This document shows positions 1 through 11,594 of a stretch of 64,000 bases of DNA, piece after piece. Position 1 is the first letter of the stretch. Every line of letters begins with the position of its first letter. Location of the stretch: the NCBI GenBank assembly GCA_031308135.1, contig JAHLJT010003656.1:77054698-77118697 (forward strand). The letters run 5' to 3'. A program made the position numbers and the translations under genes. The notes beneath the pieces are model-generated. The model did not search any database, was not told where the DNA came from, and saw only the letters and a list, made by a program, of their open reading frames with translations. The stretch is from Acheta domesticus. Lineage: Eukaryota > Arthropoda > Insecta > Orthoptera > Gryllidae.

Positions 1-157
1 GCTCGTTTAACCTCACATAGCCATGAACAGTGGAACAGCCGTGACTTCCAGAATGTAGCGATGACTGCAGTGCTTACCGCCGAGCAAAGAAAACTGCAAC
101 AAGCGGCCGAATGACTGAACCTGAGCGCGGTGTCTAGCTGTCAATTCGCTACGCTAG

Positions 158-425
158 TTAGTTAGTGCCTTATTTTACGTGGCGAGACTCGGGCCATCAG
201 GCCCACTCTTCCGTCTGACCACGCAAAATTTCACTAAGCTCCTTTCACCAACTACCGGAGAAAGAAGGTATTATCTCGGGCGACGAAACAGGCGATTTGA
301 ATTTCGCTCAGAGGCTTCATTTAGGCTTGAGGATCTTTTACATGCAAGAAAATCTACTAACATGGGACACCCGGCTTTACTTCCCCTCCGAAGGAAGGCG
401 AACGAAGGATACGCTAACATTGGCG
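158..425 (-). mobile_element. tRNA-derived SINE, 5'-truncated
   Basis: The SINE body is on the minus strand. It shares long stretches with the copies at 19896-20241, 23790-24072 and 52175-52525, for example the blocks reading ggcgatttgaatt and gaggatcttttacatgca on the plus strand. The tRNA-like head with A and B boxes is missing here, so the copy is truncated at its 5' end near 425. The 3' tail near 158-170 is a short TTAG repeat rather than the ATTCA repeat of the other copies. The open reading frame across it is incidental. Confidence 0.75.
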
Positions 426-904
426 AATCGTTTGTTCGCGAATCGTGCCTCTCGTAGTTTCATAGCCAAATTTAACTTGTTTTTTTCTACTATCACTAAA
501 ATGAGTTTTTTTGTTTACTAATATTCAATATTTTCTCTAAAATATTGAAAAACCGTTATGTTCATAATTTCGATCATCGCCACATCTTTCGACGACCGAA
601 CGCCTTGCCACTCATTTTGTGGTCAAGGACATCCACCATGACTAGCAGGAACCCGCTTATCGCAAATCTAACAATTTACATTTGGTCATGAATTTTCTCC
701 TTTTGTAGCTCATCGTGTGACACGGCTGCTCTCATATATAAAATAGTAGGGAATGGAGGCATTTTTTTCTAGGGCTTTTATCCAGACAACAGCCGGTTAC
801 GCTTTACGTCCCAATGGAACTCTTATTCGACCGTACACTAGACACCAACGTACTTGCTGGGTCTTCTGATCTGTGGTCAGCAGAACGCGAGGCCCTCCAC
901 GACA
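426..904. other. AT-rich intergenic DNA, nothing recognised
   Basis: No coding signal, repeat or RNA gene was recognised. Confidence 0.5.
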
Positions 905-916
905 ACACATATGTGA

Positions 917-1075
917 GGGACAAGGAACAACCATGCCCAAGGCTGGACTCAAAGCCGCGACCGAGGACGGAGCATAAACGAGCGTAAACGTCGCGGGTTC
1001 CAGCCCCGCCTTGGGCATGGTTGTCCCTTGTCCCTCACATACACGCTCTTAGCCACCTCGGCCACATAGGTTGGC
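917..1075. repeat. Inverted repeat made of two tRNA-like (SINE head) segments
   Basis: A segment at about 917-952 (tgtgagggacaagg, then aaccatgcccaaggc) reappears as its reverse complement at about 1008-1046. Each arm adjoins a B-box-like sequence: ggactcaaagccgcgacc on the plus side, and ggctggaacccgcgacg read on the minus strand. On the minus strand, an A-box-like ggccgaggtggctaagag lies at about 1047-1065. This suggests two head fragments of one tRNA-derived SINE in opposite orientation. A single functional tRNA is unlikely, because no D arm or anticodon arm can be folded. Confidence 0.45.
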
Positions 1076-1079
1076 GAAT

Positions 1080-2260
1080 GGGGGCATTACTTAAGTCAAA
1101 AAAATGGAATTTAACTCAACAGAGTAATTTAGACCGGAGGTTCTTTCATGGCTCGAATCTGTCACGGGGGATCATCGTATTTACTTCCCTTTCCAAGAAA
1201 GAGATGTTTGCCTTAAAAATATATGTCTATGATCAAATGCAAACCCATACACTCGAGGATAACAGAAACGAAACTGAAAACATCATGCCGTGGACATTAA
1301 CACCTCATCATTCTCTTTTTCGTTCAGTTCCCTACAAGATTTAAAACCGACTCCAGGAGCAAAATCGCTGGAAATAGCTGCAGGAATCGGCGCAAAGGGC
1401 AGCGCGTTGCCTCCTGGGATCGCTCGGCGCGCAGTCACACAACCCAGCCACCGCTCCCCCCACATGCCCGCCCTGCCGGCGACCTCGTTAATTAAAATTC
1501 GGCGGCTGTCGGCGCGTATGTTTGCAAAGCAGCGTGCAAAGTGGTTTATGCTCCGTCGAAACCGCAAGTTACTGGCCATCAGCAGGAGTAGCGGGCTGCC
1601 GATATTGCGAAGGCCGTTGCCAGCGGGGACCATAAAAATGACGAACAAATAACGGTTGTATTTCAACGTACACAGAACTTCCGCGAGTTAATGGTTACTG
1701 TTGCATAAAAAACATTTCTATTTACGGCAAATAAAACCGGGACGAGGAAGCCGTTTGAAAGGCAGAGTGGAAACGAGCGTGGAATTTCGGAAGCCGCGTA
1801 GCACGAGAGGGCGTAAATTACAGGGGCCTTTGCGAAATCGCTCCGACGGACGCTGTTGCGCTTGCAGTGCACCCCCCACCCCACCCCGATAAAACCTGTT
1901 CCAGCGACACCTACCGGTGCGCTCCGCCCATAACCAGCAGGGTGGCGCCCCCAGATAACGGGCGCCCCCATAACTACAGCCCTCAAGGGGGAAAAATCAA
2001 TTATGTCGTAGTGATTAGGGTTATTAGCCGATAAACAGCAAATAACAAACCGGGTCTGTTGTTTGTGTTATCGCCGTGTGTCGTTCAATACTTTTTCGCT
2101 CAACCATTTCCTTGTACGAAAAAATCATACACACAAGAATTCTTTTTTTGAATAAGTGTATTTACATGCCATCTACAGTTTCAACTCGATTGATCATAAC
2201 GGACTGTTAAATCTTAACGGATGCCGACCTTCAGGAATTGCTAGGCCGAAACTAGCTATG
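1080..2260. other. Intergenic DNA with a GC-rich block, no gene recognised
   Basis: A GC-richer stretch at about 1380-1980 carries overlapping open frames on both strands, none with a recognisable domain. It is a gene-less block of unusual base composition and could be an old retroelement LTR or a regulatory region. Confidence 0.4.
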
Positions 2261-2264
2261 TAGG

Positions 2265-2870
2265 AGTCATAAATTCGCCACAGACGGGACCCAATTCCCA
2301 GAGCCTCCCGGTCAAACTCGATGCAGAGACAGTGGCAATGAAGGGTCTGAGTCGCGGTGTAAGATATACAGGTGTGTTAACTAGCCGCCTTTAGGGCAAA
2401 TTTTCTGAAGCCAGTTTGAGGCTAGTTTCTCGCTTGTCCGTACGATCGGTTTGGGTCACGGTGCAAGATATTTATCTTAAAATGACATCTTAAACTGCGG
2501 CTATTACACAGTTTTACAAAACATTTCCTACCATTTTAGTAACTGTTCGCTGTAGACTTTCCCAATTCCACCGCGAATCACTGATTTGAAATTTGGAATC
2601 AGCTGGCCACAGTACTGTCTAATAGATCACGACCAATCACGAATCACGACCTTGCCAAAATGAGACCGAAAGATCGCAGCGCTTATATGTGAGAACTAGC
2701 CTCACATAAGCTTCAGTTTTAGACTGGGAGTGAACACACCTACATATCTTATGCCGTGGTCTCAATATAATACAGCCGGCCCGCAACTGAAGCTTCGCTG
2801 GCAGGGAGGCCTCTGCTGGTGATTCCCAATTGACTTGGGACCCACGAAATTAGGTCAAATTTAGTACAAA
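2265..2870. repeat. Imperfect inverted repeat (about 180-bp arms)
   Basis: The left arm (about 2265-2440) and right arm (about 2680-2870) are imperfect reverse complements. Left cgcggtgtaagatata then aggtgtgttaact matches the complement of the right arm, cacggcataagatatg then aggtgtgttcact. The blocks ttgaggctagtt and acgggacccaattccc also recur in order. The arms enclose about 240 bp. This is probably a decayed non-autonomous DNA element; no target duplication was identified. Confidence 0.5.
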
Positions 2871-4789
2871 TTAGACCAAATGTAATCCGAATCAACGAGC
2901 TAAAATGCAGCAGCCGCGATAGTGTAAGCGTAAGTACAAAATAACATGTGACACTTTAGACGCCAAGGGGAAGACAAAGAAAGAGAAATTACGAAACGGT
3001 GAGGGTCGCGCATTGGAAATTAATGGTTTATTTGAGAATAAGACAATAATTGTGAATCATATCTAAGTTGGCTTGGACATTTATGCATAGATGGTGGCAG
3101 AGTAGTAAACAAATTGTTTAACTGATGCTCATTCTCAAGAACAAAAGAAAGGAACACGGAAGGACGATGTATTCAATGATATGAGAAGATTGGAAATTAA
3201 GAATTGAACAGCCTAAGTGAAAAATCCAAAAAAATAGAGTTACAGTTGAGCACACTTAAGGAAGTGATGTGGCGCCTTAAAAACAATTTTTATTCACTTT
3301 TTTGTCACCAGGAACTCGTAAGGTTTTGTGTCGAACATTTGCCGTTTTGAGGCACACGACTTCAATACTTTCTCTTTTTGTGAAGCAAGGGCGAGGAAGT
3401 AAAAAGAATTGTCGCAAGATCAGCACCAAGCCCGTCATTTTTTCTTGCTCGGATGTTCAGCTCGGGCTAAGGAGCTGGGTTGGACGATGCTACAGCCAGA
3501 ACGAGAATATTAAAAGTTGGCTGCAATGATTGGTTGTTTCTGTAGTTTCCTACAATCAATTGCAGGCGTTTTCGGAGCAGGGTCTTGAAGAAGGAGTTAG
3601 AAACCGTGCGCGATTCGTGTCTCTCCAGTCTCTTCCCCAGAGCAGGGCAGTATCGAAAATACATGTATTTAAAATAGGTATTTTTGATAATTTCGTAATT
3701 TGTATTTTGTATCGAAAATAAATATTTGATCATGTATTTTGAATCTGTATCGAAAATATTTTCTAGTACTATTTTGTATTTTCAAAATACAAAAATACTT
3801 TTTATTGATCAGCCATTGAAAATTTGAATTTCAATATATAGTCAAATTTGGATAAAACAAAGGTGGATAACACAAATATTTTAAATTTAGAAGGAAGTAA
3901 GCTGAAGAAATTGTTTTTGGAGGCATCGGTTAACGGATTTTGGAGACCACCACACGGACGTTACGTTATATTATCATATTATACATCACTGTCTGGAAGG
4001 GAATTGGGCGCATTGGCTAAAAGCTTGTGCTTGCGCCGTTGAAACAATCTTACGATTAGACCCCGGATTTTTAGGTATTAAAATATGAGTTTTAGATGCC
4101 TAAAATAAGTTATTTCAGCACTTAAGTTAAGCTTTGTAAACAGTAGAGTAGGCACAAATAAAATATGAAACATAAAAGAAACACGTTTTTATCATTATTA
4201 TATATATCTCAACGATAAAAACAAATCAATATTATGTAGAATCAGTATTCTATAAACTATATATGAATAAGTTTGTTTGTCCACTCCTTAGAATTATTCG
4301 TACCGTATTTTGCCTCACAATAAATTACAAATACTTCTCCAAGTTTTTAAGAGAAAATGAGTGTCTCTTATCGGTCAAGATCACTTTTCTTTCGCGGAAA
4401 TTCAATAGCTTTATCTTACACGTGAGCAGCGGAGGCAGACTTTTCCACGAAGTCAGGAAGTAGTGGCATGGAGACTTTTATCGCAAGATCCTTGTCCTGT
4501 ATATTCGTTTTTCGCTATCTTACAGATGAACACAACTTAAAATTAATATCATCCTTGTTTGATCTGCCAACACAGAAGAAAAATGTTCAAAGATGCCACA
4601 GACAAAAGAAATTAGGCAAATTAGTCTCATTTTAGGTTTTTAATAGTAAAACAGGCTCGTATAGGCATTAATGTTGAAATAGGCTCTTTTAGGCGCTATA
4701 AAATTGACAGGTTTTAGTTCAAATAAATCTAAAATGTACACATGTAATACTTCATTTAGTACAAGGTACCCCCAGGGGAAAAAATAGGT
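2871..4789. other. AT-rich intergenic DNA; possible hAT-like end near 3642
   Basis: Mostly unremarkable AT-rich sequence. At 3642 a run beginning cagggcagtatcgaaaatac resembles an hAT terminal inverted repeat and leads into about 190 bp rich in GTATTTT and AAAATAC words that can fold on themselves. No matching right end was seen. No gene was recognised. Confidence 0.3.
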
Positions 4790-6414
4790 TTTTACCTAAG
4801 TATCCGCGGCGTACTTATGATATAGGAAGTGTGAAAATTGATAAACCATCAAAATATCCTATTCTGGATGGGACATATTTCACTGTTGTTAATGTCGGTG
4901 CAAAAGAGAAAATGTCATGTGGAAATTGTAAACGTGGCAAACAGACAATAAGTGGTTCCTAAATTGCGATCACAAATTTTAAGACACACTTGAAGCTAAT
5001 AATAAGCAGTTTAGCTGTAAGCAATAAAGCAGTATAAATTCTAAATGATGTACAATAGACTGAGACTTTCACTGGTAATTGTTTTTACTACAATTTAATC
5101 ATTTCTTCACACATTTTAGAGAATTCATCCTGGTGTGATAAGTGAATATGAGAACTATAAAGATGATTGGTCTAGAGCAGGGTTGCCCAACTGGCGGCCA
5201 TTTATTGTGGCCCGCGAAAGGTCATTAGTCAAAAGTGGAAGTCCCTTGCATCCACGTCGGGCGAGAACATTGTGCGCCTAGCGCATGCGCCCTGTGTGGG
5301 TCAACACCTACATGTAACTAGTGGTGCTAAAACAGCACGTACTTTCTCGCCCGTAGTTTCATGCAAACTTACGCGAAAAGTACTTGAATTTTCGAAAAAT
5401 TGTACATGGACTTTTTTCAAAATCTATGTTTAAGGAACAGATTTCATTATCGGAATGATTATAGTTGTAGGAAGACACTGAAAAAATTGAACTTCTGCAA
5501 TTTACGAAAAATCGGAGTTTTCAACGGGCGAGAGACTTGCACCATTCTCTTAAACGTTCTTCACACTATCCATCAACAAAATTAAATCAAAAACGATGGA
5601 GGCATTTTTTTAAACTTGGAAAATGTCCCAGGGGCTTCATGTTGACCTCCCCCCCCCCAAATTAAAATATCGATTTTAAATTCAAGGGGCCGCAACATCA
5701 GTTAGATATATTGGGGAGTATCAGTTTTGATTAAAATCAACTGAATGGCTTAGCCGCTAGCGTTGTTCACAGACGGACGGACAGACAGGCGTTTTGCTTT
5801 CATTCGATTTTTTGGTATCAAGGTAGAACAAAACATGGATTCTGGCAACACCACATATTAGAGATTTTTTTTTCTAAATTTAGCAATTGAATTTATCCAC
5901 TTTTCCGTTACCAGGGCCTTCTAATAAGATTTTTTTCTGCCCCAAATTTGCCGTTTTTTTTGCGCAGCATTACATATCTTTCTCTCGACTGCGTAAGCGG
6001 TAGCAAGAAAGTATAAATAGATTGAGTTTAGATTTAAGAAATTTTTTTCTTGTAAATTCAGAAATTCAGAAGCATCCTATATGTTTCCCTGCGTTATGCA
6101 TGGTACGACCTGATATCACGCATGGTTCCATTCTCAACCCCCCCCCCCGTTTCAAAGCAGCCGGGCAAATTGTTGAGATGAACAATACGTGGAAGTCCGA
6201 TGAGGATAGCTCGAGTAATGTTTTATTCGTAGCCCTTGAGGCCTTGCAAGTTGGACATCCCTGGTCTATAAAATCAAATTCACCTAAAAGGAAAATGAAC
6301 AGCACTGGGAATAGTAATACTAATGCCAAGAAGTTAAAACAAACATTTAAAAGTTCAAAAAGATCCAACAAAAAGATTTCGGACAGTCAAATTTTTAATA
6401 ACAGTTTACATTAA
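4790..6414 (+). pseudogene. hAT transposase relic (BED zinc finger), interrupted
   Basis: Conceptual translation from about 4811 gives a BED-type finger: a CGNC pair near 4920, then FKTHLKL, then IHPGVISEYENYKDDW from 5124. Between FKTHLKL and IHPGV lie about 100 bp that begin with a GTAAGC-like donor and end in TTTTAG, which looks like an intron. One in-frame stop sits just after ISGS at about 4960. The Lys/Ser-rich segment after the finger continues at 6271-6414, on the other side of the non-autonomous hAT element at 5177-6262. No catalytic domain follows, so this is a truncated relic. Confidence 0.6.
5177..6262 (+). mobile_element. Non-autonomous hAT element, 1.09 kb
   Basis: The left end reads cagggttgcccaactgg. 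The complement of the right end reads agggatgtccaacttgc. The flanking 8-bp target duplication is GGTCTAGA on the left and GGTCTATA on the right (one mismatch). Removing the element and one duplication rejoins the transposase reading frame in which it sits. The 3' part (about 6020-6262) is similar to the reverse complement of 37315-37580, so the two elements belong to one family. There is no transposase of its own; the open frame near 6022-6260 is incidental. Confidence 0.75.
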
Positions 6415-7913
6415 AAACTTATGTTTATGGCTACGTTTCGAAGGCTGATGCACATTCATCTTCAGGCCAATACACATATATTTGAATAAACTAGAAAGAA
6501 TTTTACCATATTTTTCGGACTGTATTGTAAAGAAGTAGGCCGATAAGATGAGTATCAAACAAGATTATTGATGTAGAAATATGATCTCAGAACTTAAATA
6601 ACTTGATGTTGATTTTTTTTAATTTATGGCGAACGTTGTGACACGTTCATGCGAAAAGGATATCCTAACAATAAGGAATAAACAATGTGGAATTCCTGTT
6701 AGGAAGATTTGTTTTATTTTATACACACAACAAAATTTTTCTAAGTTTTTTATTTATTAATAATGATTTTTTCATGTGTATATATCACTAATTTTATAAA
6801 ACTATTTTAATTATGTATGAACAATAAAAACCGTTGATAATACAATTTAAATGTTTCCTTCAATTGCAATAAATCCTTGTGTGATTTACAATAAAAATAT
6901 AAAATGACTGAGATGTATCTATAATCTTGGATAGTATCTATCCAAATACGTTTATTATGTTAAAATGGTTTCCAGTTTAAGTAATTGAAAAGGAATAATG
7001 CACAAAAAATATGGATTGAGGAAGAGATTGAGTAGAAATAACTTTTATATGACTTCTAGTAAAAGCTGGGCGTAATAGCGTGCTAAATGTTCAATTTTTA
7101 GTTCTAGTGCTAACAGTGAGGCAATGCTCAACTGTTCAGATCATTGTGAATGCAACAAGAAAACAAATACTGATATTAATGTAACGTGGTACGCACTTAA
7201 GAATACTATACTTGAATTAAAGTAAAAGGACAGTCAAAAAGGCAGTCTAAAAATAGTGTATAACACACGTGATAAAAGTTATTTTATTTTGCTTGTAACA
7301 TTTTCTTATCGCAAAATAAAATATTACTCTTACCAGTCTTATTGTAAATATTAAACTAACCACGTACGGTTCATATGAAATTTTCCTGTAATTTACACGC
7401 GATTGGCCGGTAGAAAACCCAATAGGATTCAATACAGAAAAAGATGGCGCTATCGGAAACAGGCTTCTCACTTTAACATTGAGTATTGTCTCCCACTCTC
7501 AGTTGCACTCTTTGGGTCCAGGAGACAGTTCAGAACGTATCTTTTATACCGTGGATGTGCACATTGTTTTGTATTTTGAGTGTTATCATGGGCAAATGTA
7601 ATTGAAGAGATCACTGAATACTTTTATGCTCAAAAGAGCTTACGAGAGAGAGATTTATAGGGGTTACAATATGAAAATGATATTAATTAAAATTAAAAAT
7701 TCGTTGTGAGCTATTATTAAGTTTTGCAAAAGGTATAATTAGTGATTGGCGCGAAAACATATAGTAAATTATCCTTTCGATTCCTATAAATATTTTTACC
7801 ATTTTAGCTTAATAAATGTGGATTTGTGACCGATTTGGAGTGTTGACGGATTGACTGTGTTAGTTCTTGAAGACGCATTTGCTAGAAGATCATTTTCATT
7901 GTTTTGCGACACT

Positions 7914-8024
7914 ATGAAAGGCCAAGATGGCGGAGGCAGCAACAACAAACCCAGCGAAGAGTGGAGTCTAACTGGGAAATCCTTCACGGTAAAACATTTG
8001 CTACAGACTGGTCTCCAACATTGA
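7914..8024 (+). CDS. Short open frame, 36 codons, unknown
   Basis: The frame starts MKGQDGGG and ends LLQTGLQH. It has balanced amino-acid use and GC content above that of its surroundings, which is why it is listed. An overlapping ATG in a context resembling CAAGATGGCGG lies eight bases downstream in another frame. No family is recognised and no splice donor follows. It could be an isolated exon remnant, an upstream exon or chance. Confidence 0.15.
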   Translation: MKGQDGGGSNNKPSEEWSLTGKSFTVKHLLQTGLQH

Positions 8025-8856
8025 CCGTTTTGCATATTATTTTCTTTAATAGTGAATAATAAAATTAATAAACAAGACATTTTGGGTCTTGAAGATCGCC
8101 TAAGGCAGTTCAAGAACTGATAACAGTTTTATAGGAATTGACTGCCTCAGCAACAATGACCTTCAATTTCTTTGGTATTATACACGCACGTTTTCTTGAG
8201 CCCCGGGGCACCTACCTCACCCCTTTACTAACATTAGCTGAATTATAAGAAATCACGGTAACGATCGTTGTACACAAAATCTAATTACCAGAAATGTTTA
8301 CTCCCGTATATATTATACGAGGGGTATACAATACATTATCGAAATGAGGGCCAAAAAAACTTGCGCAGATAATACAATATATTTTTCTGTGTTAATGAAT
8401 TTGCTCTCATATTTACTTACATAGAAATTAAAGAATATTATGGGTCACTGTAAATTCAAAAAAATAAACTAGGTGATTCTTTAAAACAATGAAAGACAAA
8501 ATTTAAATATGTGTTCTGTATGTAAAAAAATCGGATTAGAAACAAAAATGAGAATCATTGTTAAGTAATTCCCTCTCGTGAACATTGTTAGTTGTTTTGT
8601 CAGGAATACAGTACTCCTCTCCCAGTACTGCACAAAGGAGACTTTTCGAAAATTAAAATAAAACACTTTTGCTGATAAGTGCTTAAAAAAGCTTGCATGC
8701 TCTGGAATGCAGAACCAAATGCTCCAAAAACAAGCTTGTAATTGTGACATTTGTATATTTTCTTTCTGTGTTTCTTGCATGAATAGTAAGAGCATCAGCC
8801 AACTGTAGATGTTCCTGAGATTTATTCATTTGATATAACATAGATTTATAGGATTC

Positions 8857-9081
8857 TCAATCTTGTTCTGGGGAGGCTGATTCTTTTGGATCTACCACTT
8901 CATCCGAAATATCTTGTTCTGTGTCAGAATTTTCACCTTGAAGTTCTAACTGAACTTCTAAACTGGAATCACCATATCGTGCAATTTCTGAACCTTGTAA
9001 AATTTCATCAAAATGACGACGAAGCCTTTCTTCTTCTCTGTCGTAACTCCAAGCAGGTAACATCTCACGACAATATAACAA
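8857..9081 (-). pseudogene. Acidic open frame, possibly the N-terminus of a DDE transposase
   Basis: 74 codons, rich in Glu and Asp towards the end (NSDTEQDISDEV, then PKESASPEQD). Acidic Ser/Asp/Glu-rich N-termini are common in piggyBac-like transposases, but no catalytic block follows on this strand, so the assignment is only suggestive. Confidence 0.2.
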
Positions 9082-9278
9082 AACTTATTTTCCCACATTC
9101 CTTCTTTTCCCTTCATAATCACAATTGTTTTAAAAAATGTTCCTAAATTAAATTTCCTGCTCACAAAATAATTTAAAATGGCAAAAAGGCCTATTTCGAC
9201 ACATAATCGTCGGGTCTGACACCCACCATATTTATAAGTTACAAGTTATAGTACACGAATGAGTAGCATATAATATAT

Positions 9279-11594
9279 CAGTTTGCCAGATGATTAAATG
9301 TTTATTCCAGTACGAACGTTCAAAAATCCCGGTACTTCCTCCAAATTCCTAATACCAATGACAACTGATTCTAAAATCGTTCATATTATAACCCTATTAT
9401 GTTTTTAACGCCCACGGTAAGTTTGTTACAATTAACTCGATATCAAGTCGTATTTTATCAATAAACTGAATGGAAATATGGTGGAAAGAAAAAATCTTTC
9501 CACCATAAATGGAAGACTAAGAAGTTAGATCCTCCTCTCCTATACGCATGTGCAGGAAAAATACCATCCTGTGTCACCCCTTAATGTTTTTACCAGTATC
9601 ATAATTATTTGTAGGCCCTAATATATGTGTTCGTTTTAAATTATTGAATAAAAAATGATTGTACGAATCTTAAATCGTACATCAGTTACAACAGACTTAT
9701 AATCCTGGTATTTAAGCGTACCAAATGTCTTCATCCTGGTACATGGAATCTTCATTAAAATCGTAAAAATACTAGGATCCTGGTACGTCTGGCAACACCG
9801 GTTGGCATTGATTAGAAATTCTTCAGTCAAGCAGCTACTAGGAACCTCCAAACTTAGTTGCTAAAGATTTGTATATAATCGCAAAGAATTGTCATTGTCA
9901 ATCTCAAAGACCACACCGCGCAAAGAACCATCCGAGGCGTGAAATGGTAACATGATAAACCTTTTCATCATAGTTAACATCCTGGATATCCAAATAAGTT
10001 CCCTTTCTGTATTTCTATTTTTCTAGTGACAAACATTGTCAATGGGAGATCGCCCGAATGCGGGGTCTCAAGCGCCGCGATGCGGAGTTTTGCAGAAGCT
10101 GGGCAATAAAAATGCGGATATGAATGTGGATATAAAGGCGCATTCGTATTCCACTTGGAAATTGGAATTTAAAACACACAACGTAAATTAATAATATAAA
10201 ATTGAAGTGTTATACAAATGTAAATAATGTATTATTTATTACTTTTAATTTAATTATACATATTTATTTCGTTGAAAAATACGCATTCTCTTTCAGTGAT
10301 TTATTGAAAAGTTATTATTTTATAATTATATATTACAAGACATTACATGGGCAGAGAGATATTGACAGATCTTCCTAATTTAATTTATTTATTGTTTATA
10401 ATACTTGGATTACAAGTTTCAAACAATACCATTGTTCTTAGATAAAAACAATTAGCACTAACCGTAATAATAATAAATTAAATCATAATAATAAACTTAA
10501 GTTTAAGTTGTTTGCCCTAAAGAAATACATAACTTATCGTATAGTAAGAAATATATAATTATTGTAGCATTGCTCTCTTTGTCTATGATAATTGCTTTAG
10601 TTTATTATAGTTAATGATTTAGAAAAGGAAAGTAATACGTGTCAGCTGAACGGCTGAAATAGGCTACCTGCATATAGTACTAAAACAGAAATAACTAGCC
10701 TAACCCCATCGTGAGTACACATCGCCAGACACGTGACACTGTGTGTCTTCCTTTAATCTATAAATATACGTATCGCGATTACTATACGTATCGCTTTCTT
10801 TGTTTACAAGACACACAACTGGTGGTTCTGCACATGCGTACCTTGTGAGCCAAGTGTCTCGACGGACTCGACTATAATATTGTTATAGTTAGGTAGTTAT
10901 GATGCTTTCTGGACCAAACCGTTTCGAAGCTACATAAATGCAAAATCCGCCAAATTGTCAACTAAAAACAAGTGAAAAGAAGAGATCATAATTTTCATTA
11001 TTTGTAAAAATGCCGATGTTTTAGTCATACACATGGCTCAATGCGGATTGAACGTCGAAAATGCGGAAATGCCGTACCTCTGGCAACAGTGGTGGCCGAT
11101 GACATGAGCTCATTGTTGCACCTGCCCCGTGTTGCCAGACGTACCAGGATTTTAATGAAGATATCATGATGAAAAGTAACTTTCAATACCAGGCTTTTAA
11201 TTTTATGGTACCTGACGTATGATTCAAGATTCGTGTAATAGTTTTTTATTCAATAATTTAAAACTAATAATAATATTACCAATAAGAATTATATTTATAA
11301 AAACTATGCTTTAAAACATTAAGGGTGACAGGAAGGTCTTTTTCTAGCACACGCTACAAAAAAAATAAATGCCTTCCATTACGTTTATCGATTTAAAATG
11401 ATTCGATATCTAGTCAAGTTTAACGATCTTCCTGTGCGGGTTAAAACATAAATAAATTGATGAGTTATAATAACAATTTCAGAAATTAAACCAATTGACT
11501 TTGGTACTAGGAGCTTTAGTGAAAAAAAAAACAGGAGTTTTGAAGGTTGGGACGGGGATATACTACATTTAATCATCATCATCTGGTAACGCTG
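9279..11594. mobile_element. Large imperfect foldback element, about 500-bp arms
   Basis: The left arm (9279-9800) and right arm (about 11127-11594) are reverse complements along most of their length. Blocks shared in order include cagtttgccagatgatt / cagcgttaccagatgat at the outer ends, then gatatcaagtcg / gatatcgaatca, then ccttaatgttttta, and finally ggtacgtctggcaacac at the inner ends. The unique centre is about 1.3 kb and very AT-rich, with no coding frame. No target duplication is visible (taatatat on the left, ctcctacc on the right), so the element is old or its ends are slightly misplaced. Confidence 0.7.

Larger units (their letters stand above)
6415..9278. other. AT-rich intergenic DNA
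   Basis: No recognisable gene apart from the two short open frames listed separately (7914-8024 and 8857-9081). Many short AT-rich words, no clear tandem array. Confidence 0.4.

Noticed and set aside
797..1018. 73-codon frame beginning MPKAGLEPATF
   Set aside because: GLEPATF-type peptides are a typical by-product of reading through a tRNA B box; the segment is a SINE-like inverted repeat.
944..1022. Possible tRNA gene (paired ends gcccaag/cttgggc and a T-arm-like gcggg ttccagc cccgc)
   Set aside because: No D arm or anticodon arm can be formed, and the pairing is explained by two inverted SINE-head fragments.
1290..1660. Overlapping 120- and 127-codon frames on opposite strands
   Set aside because: No family recognised, no splice context, and open frames on both strands point to base composition rather than coding.
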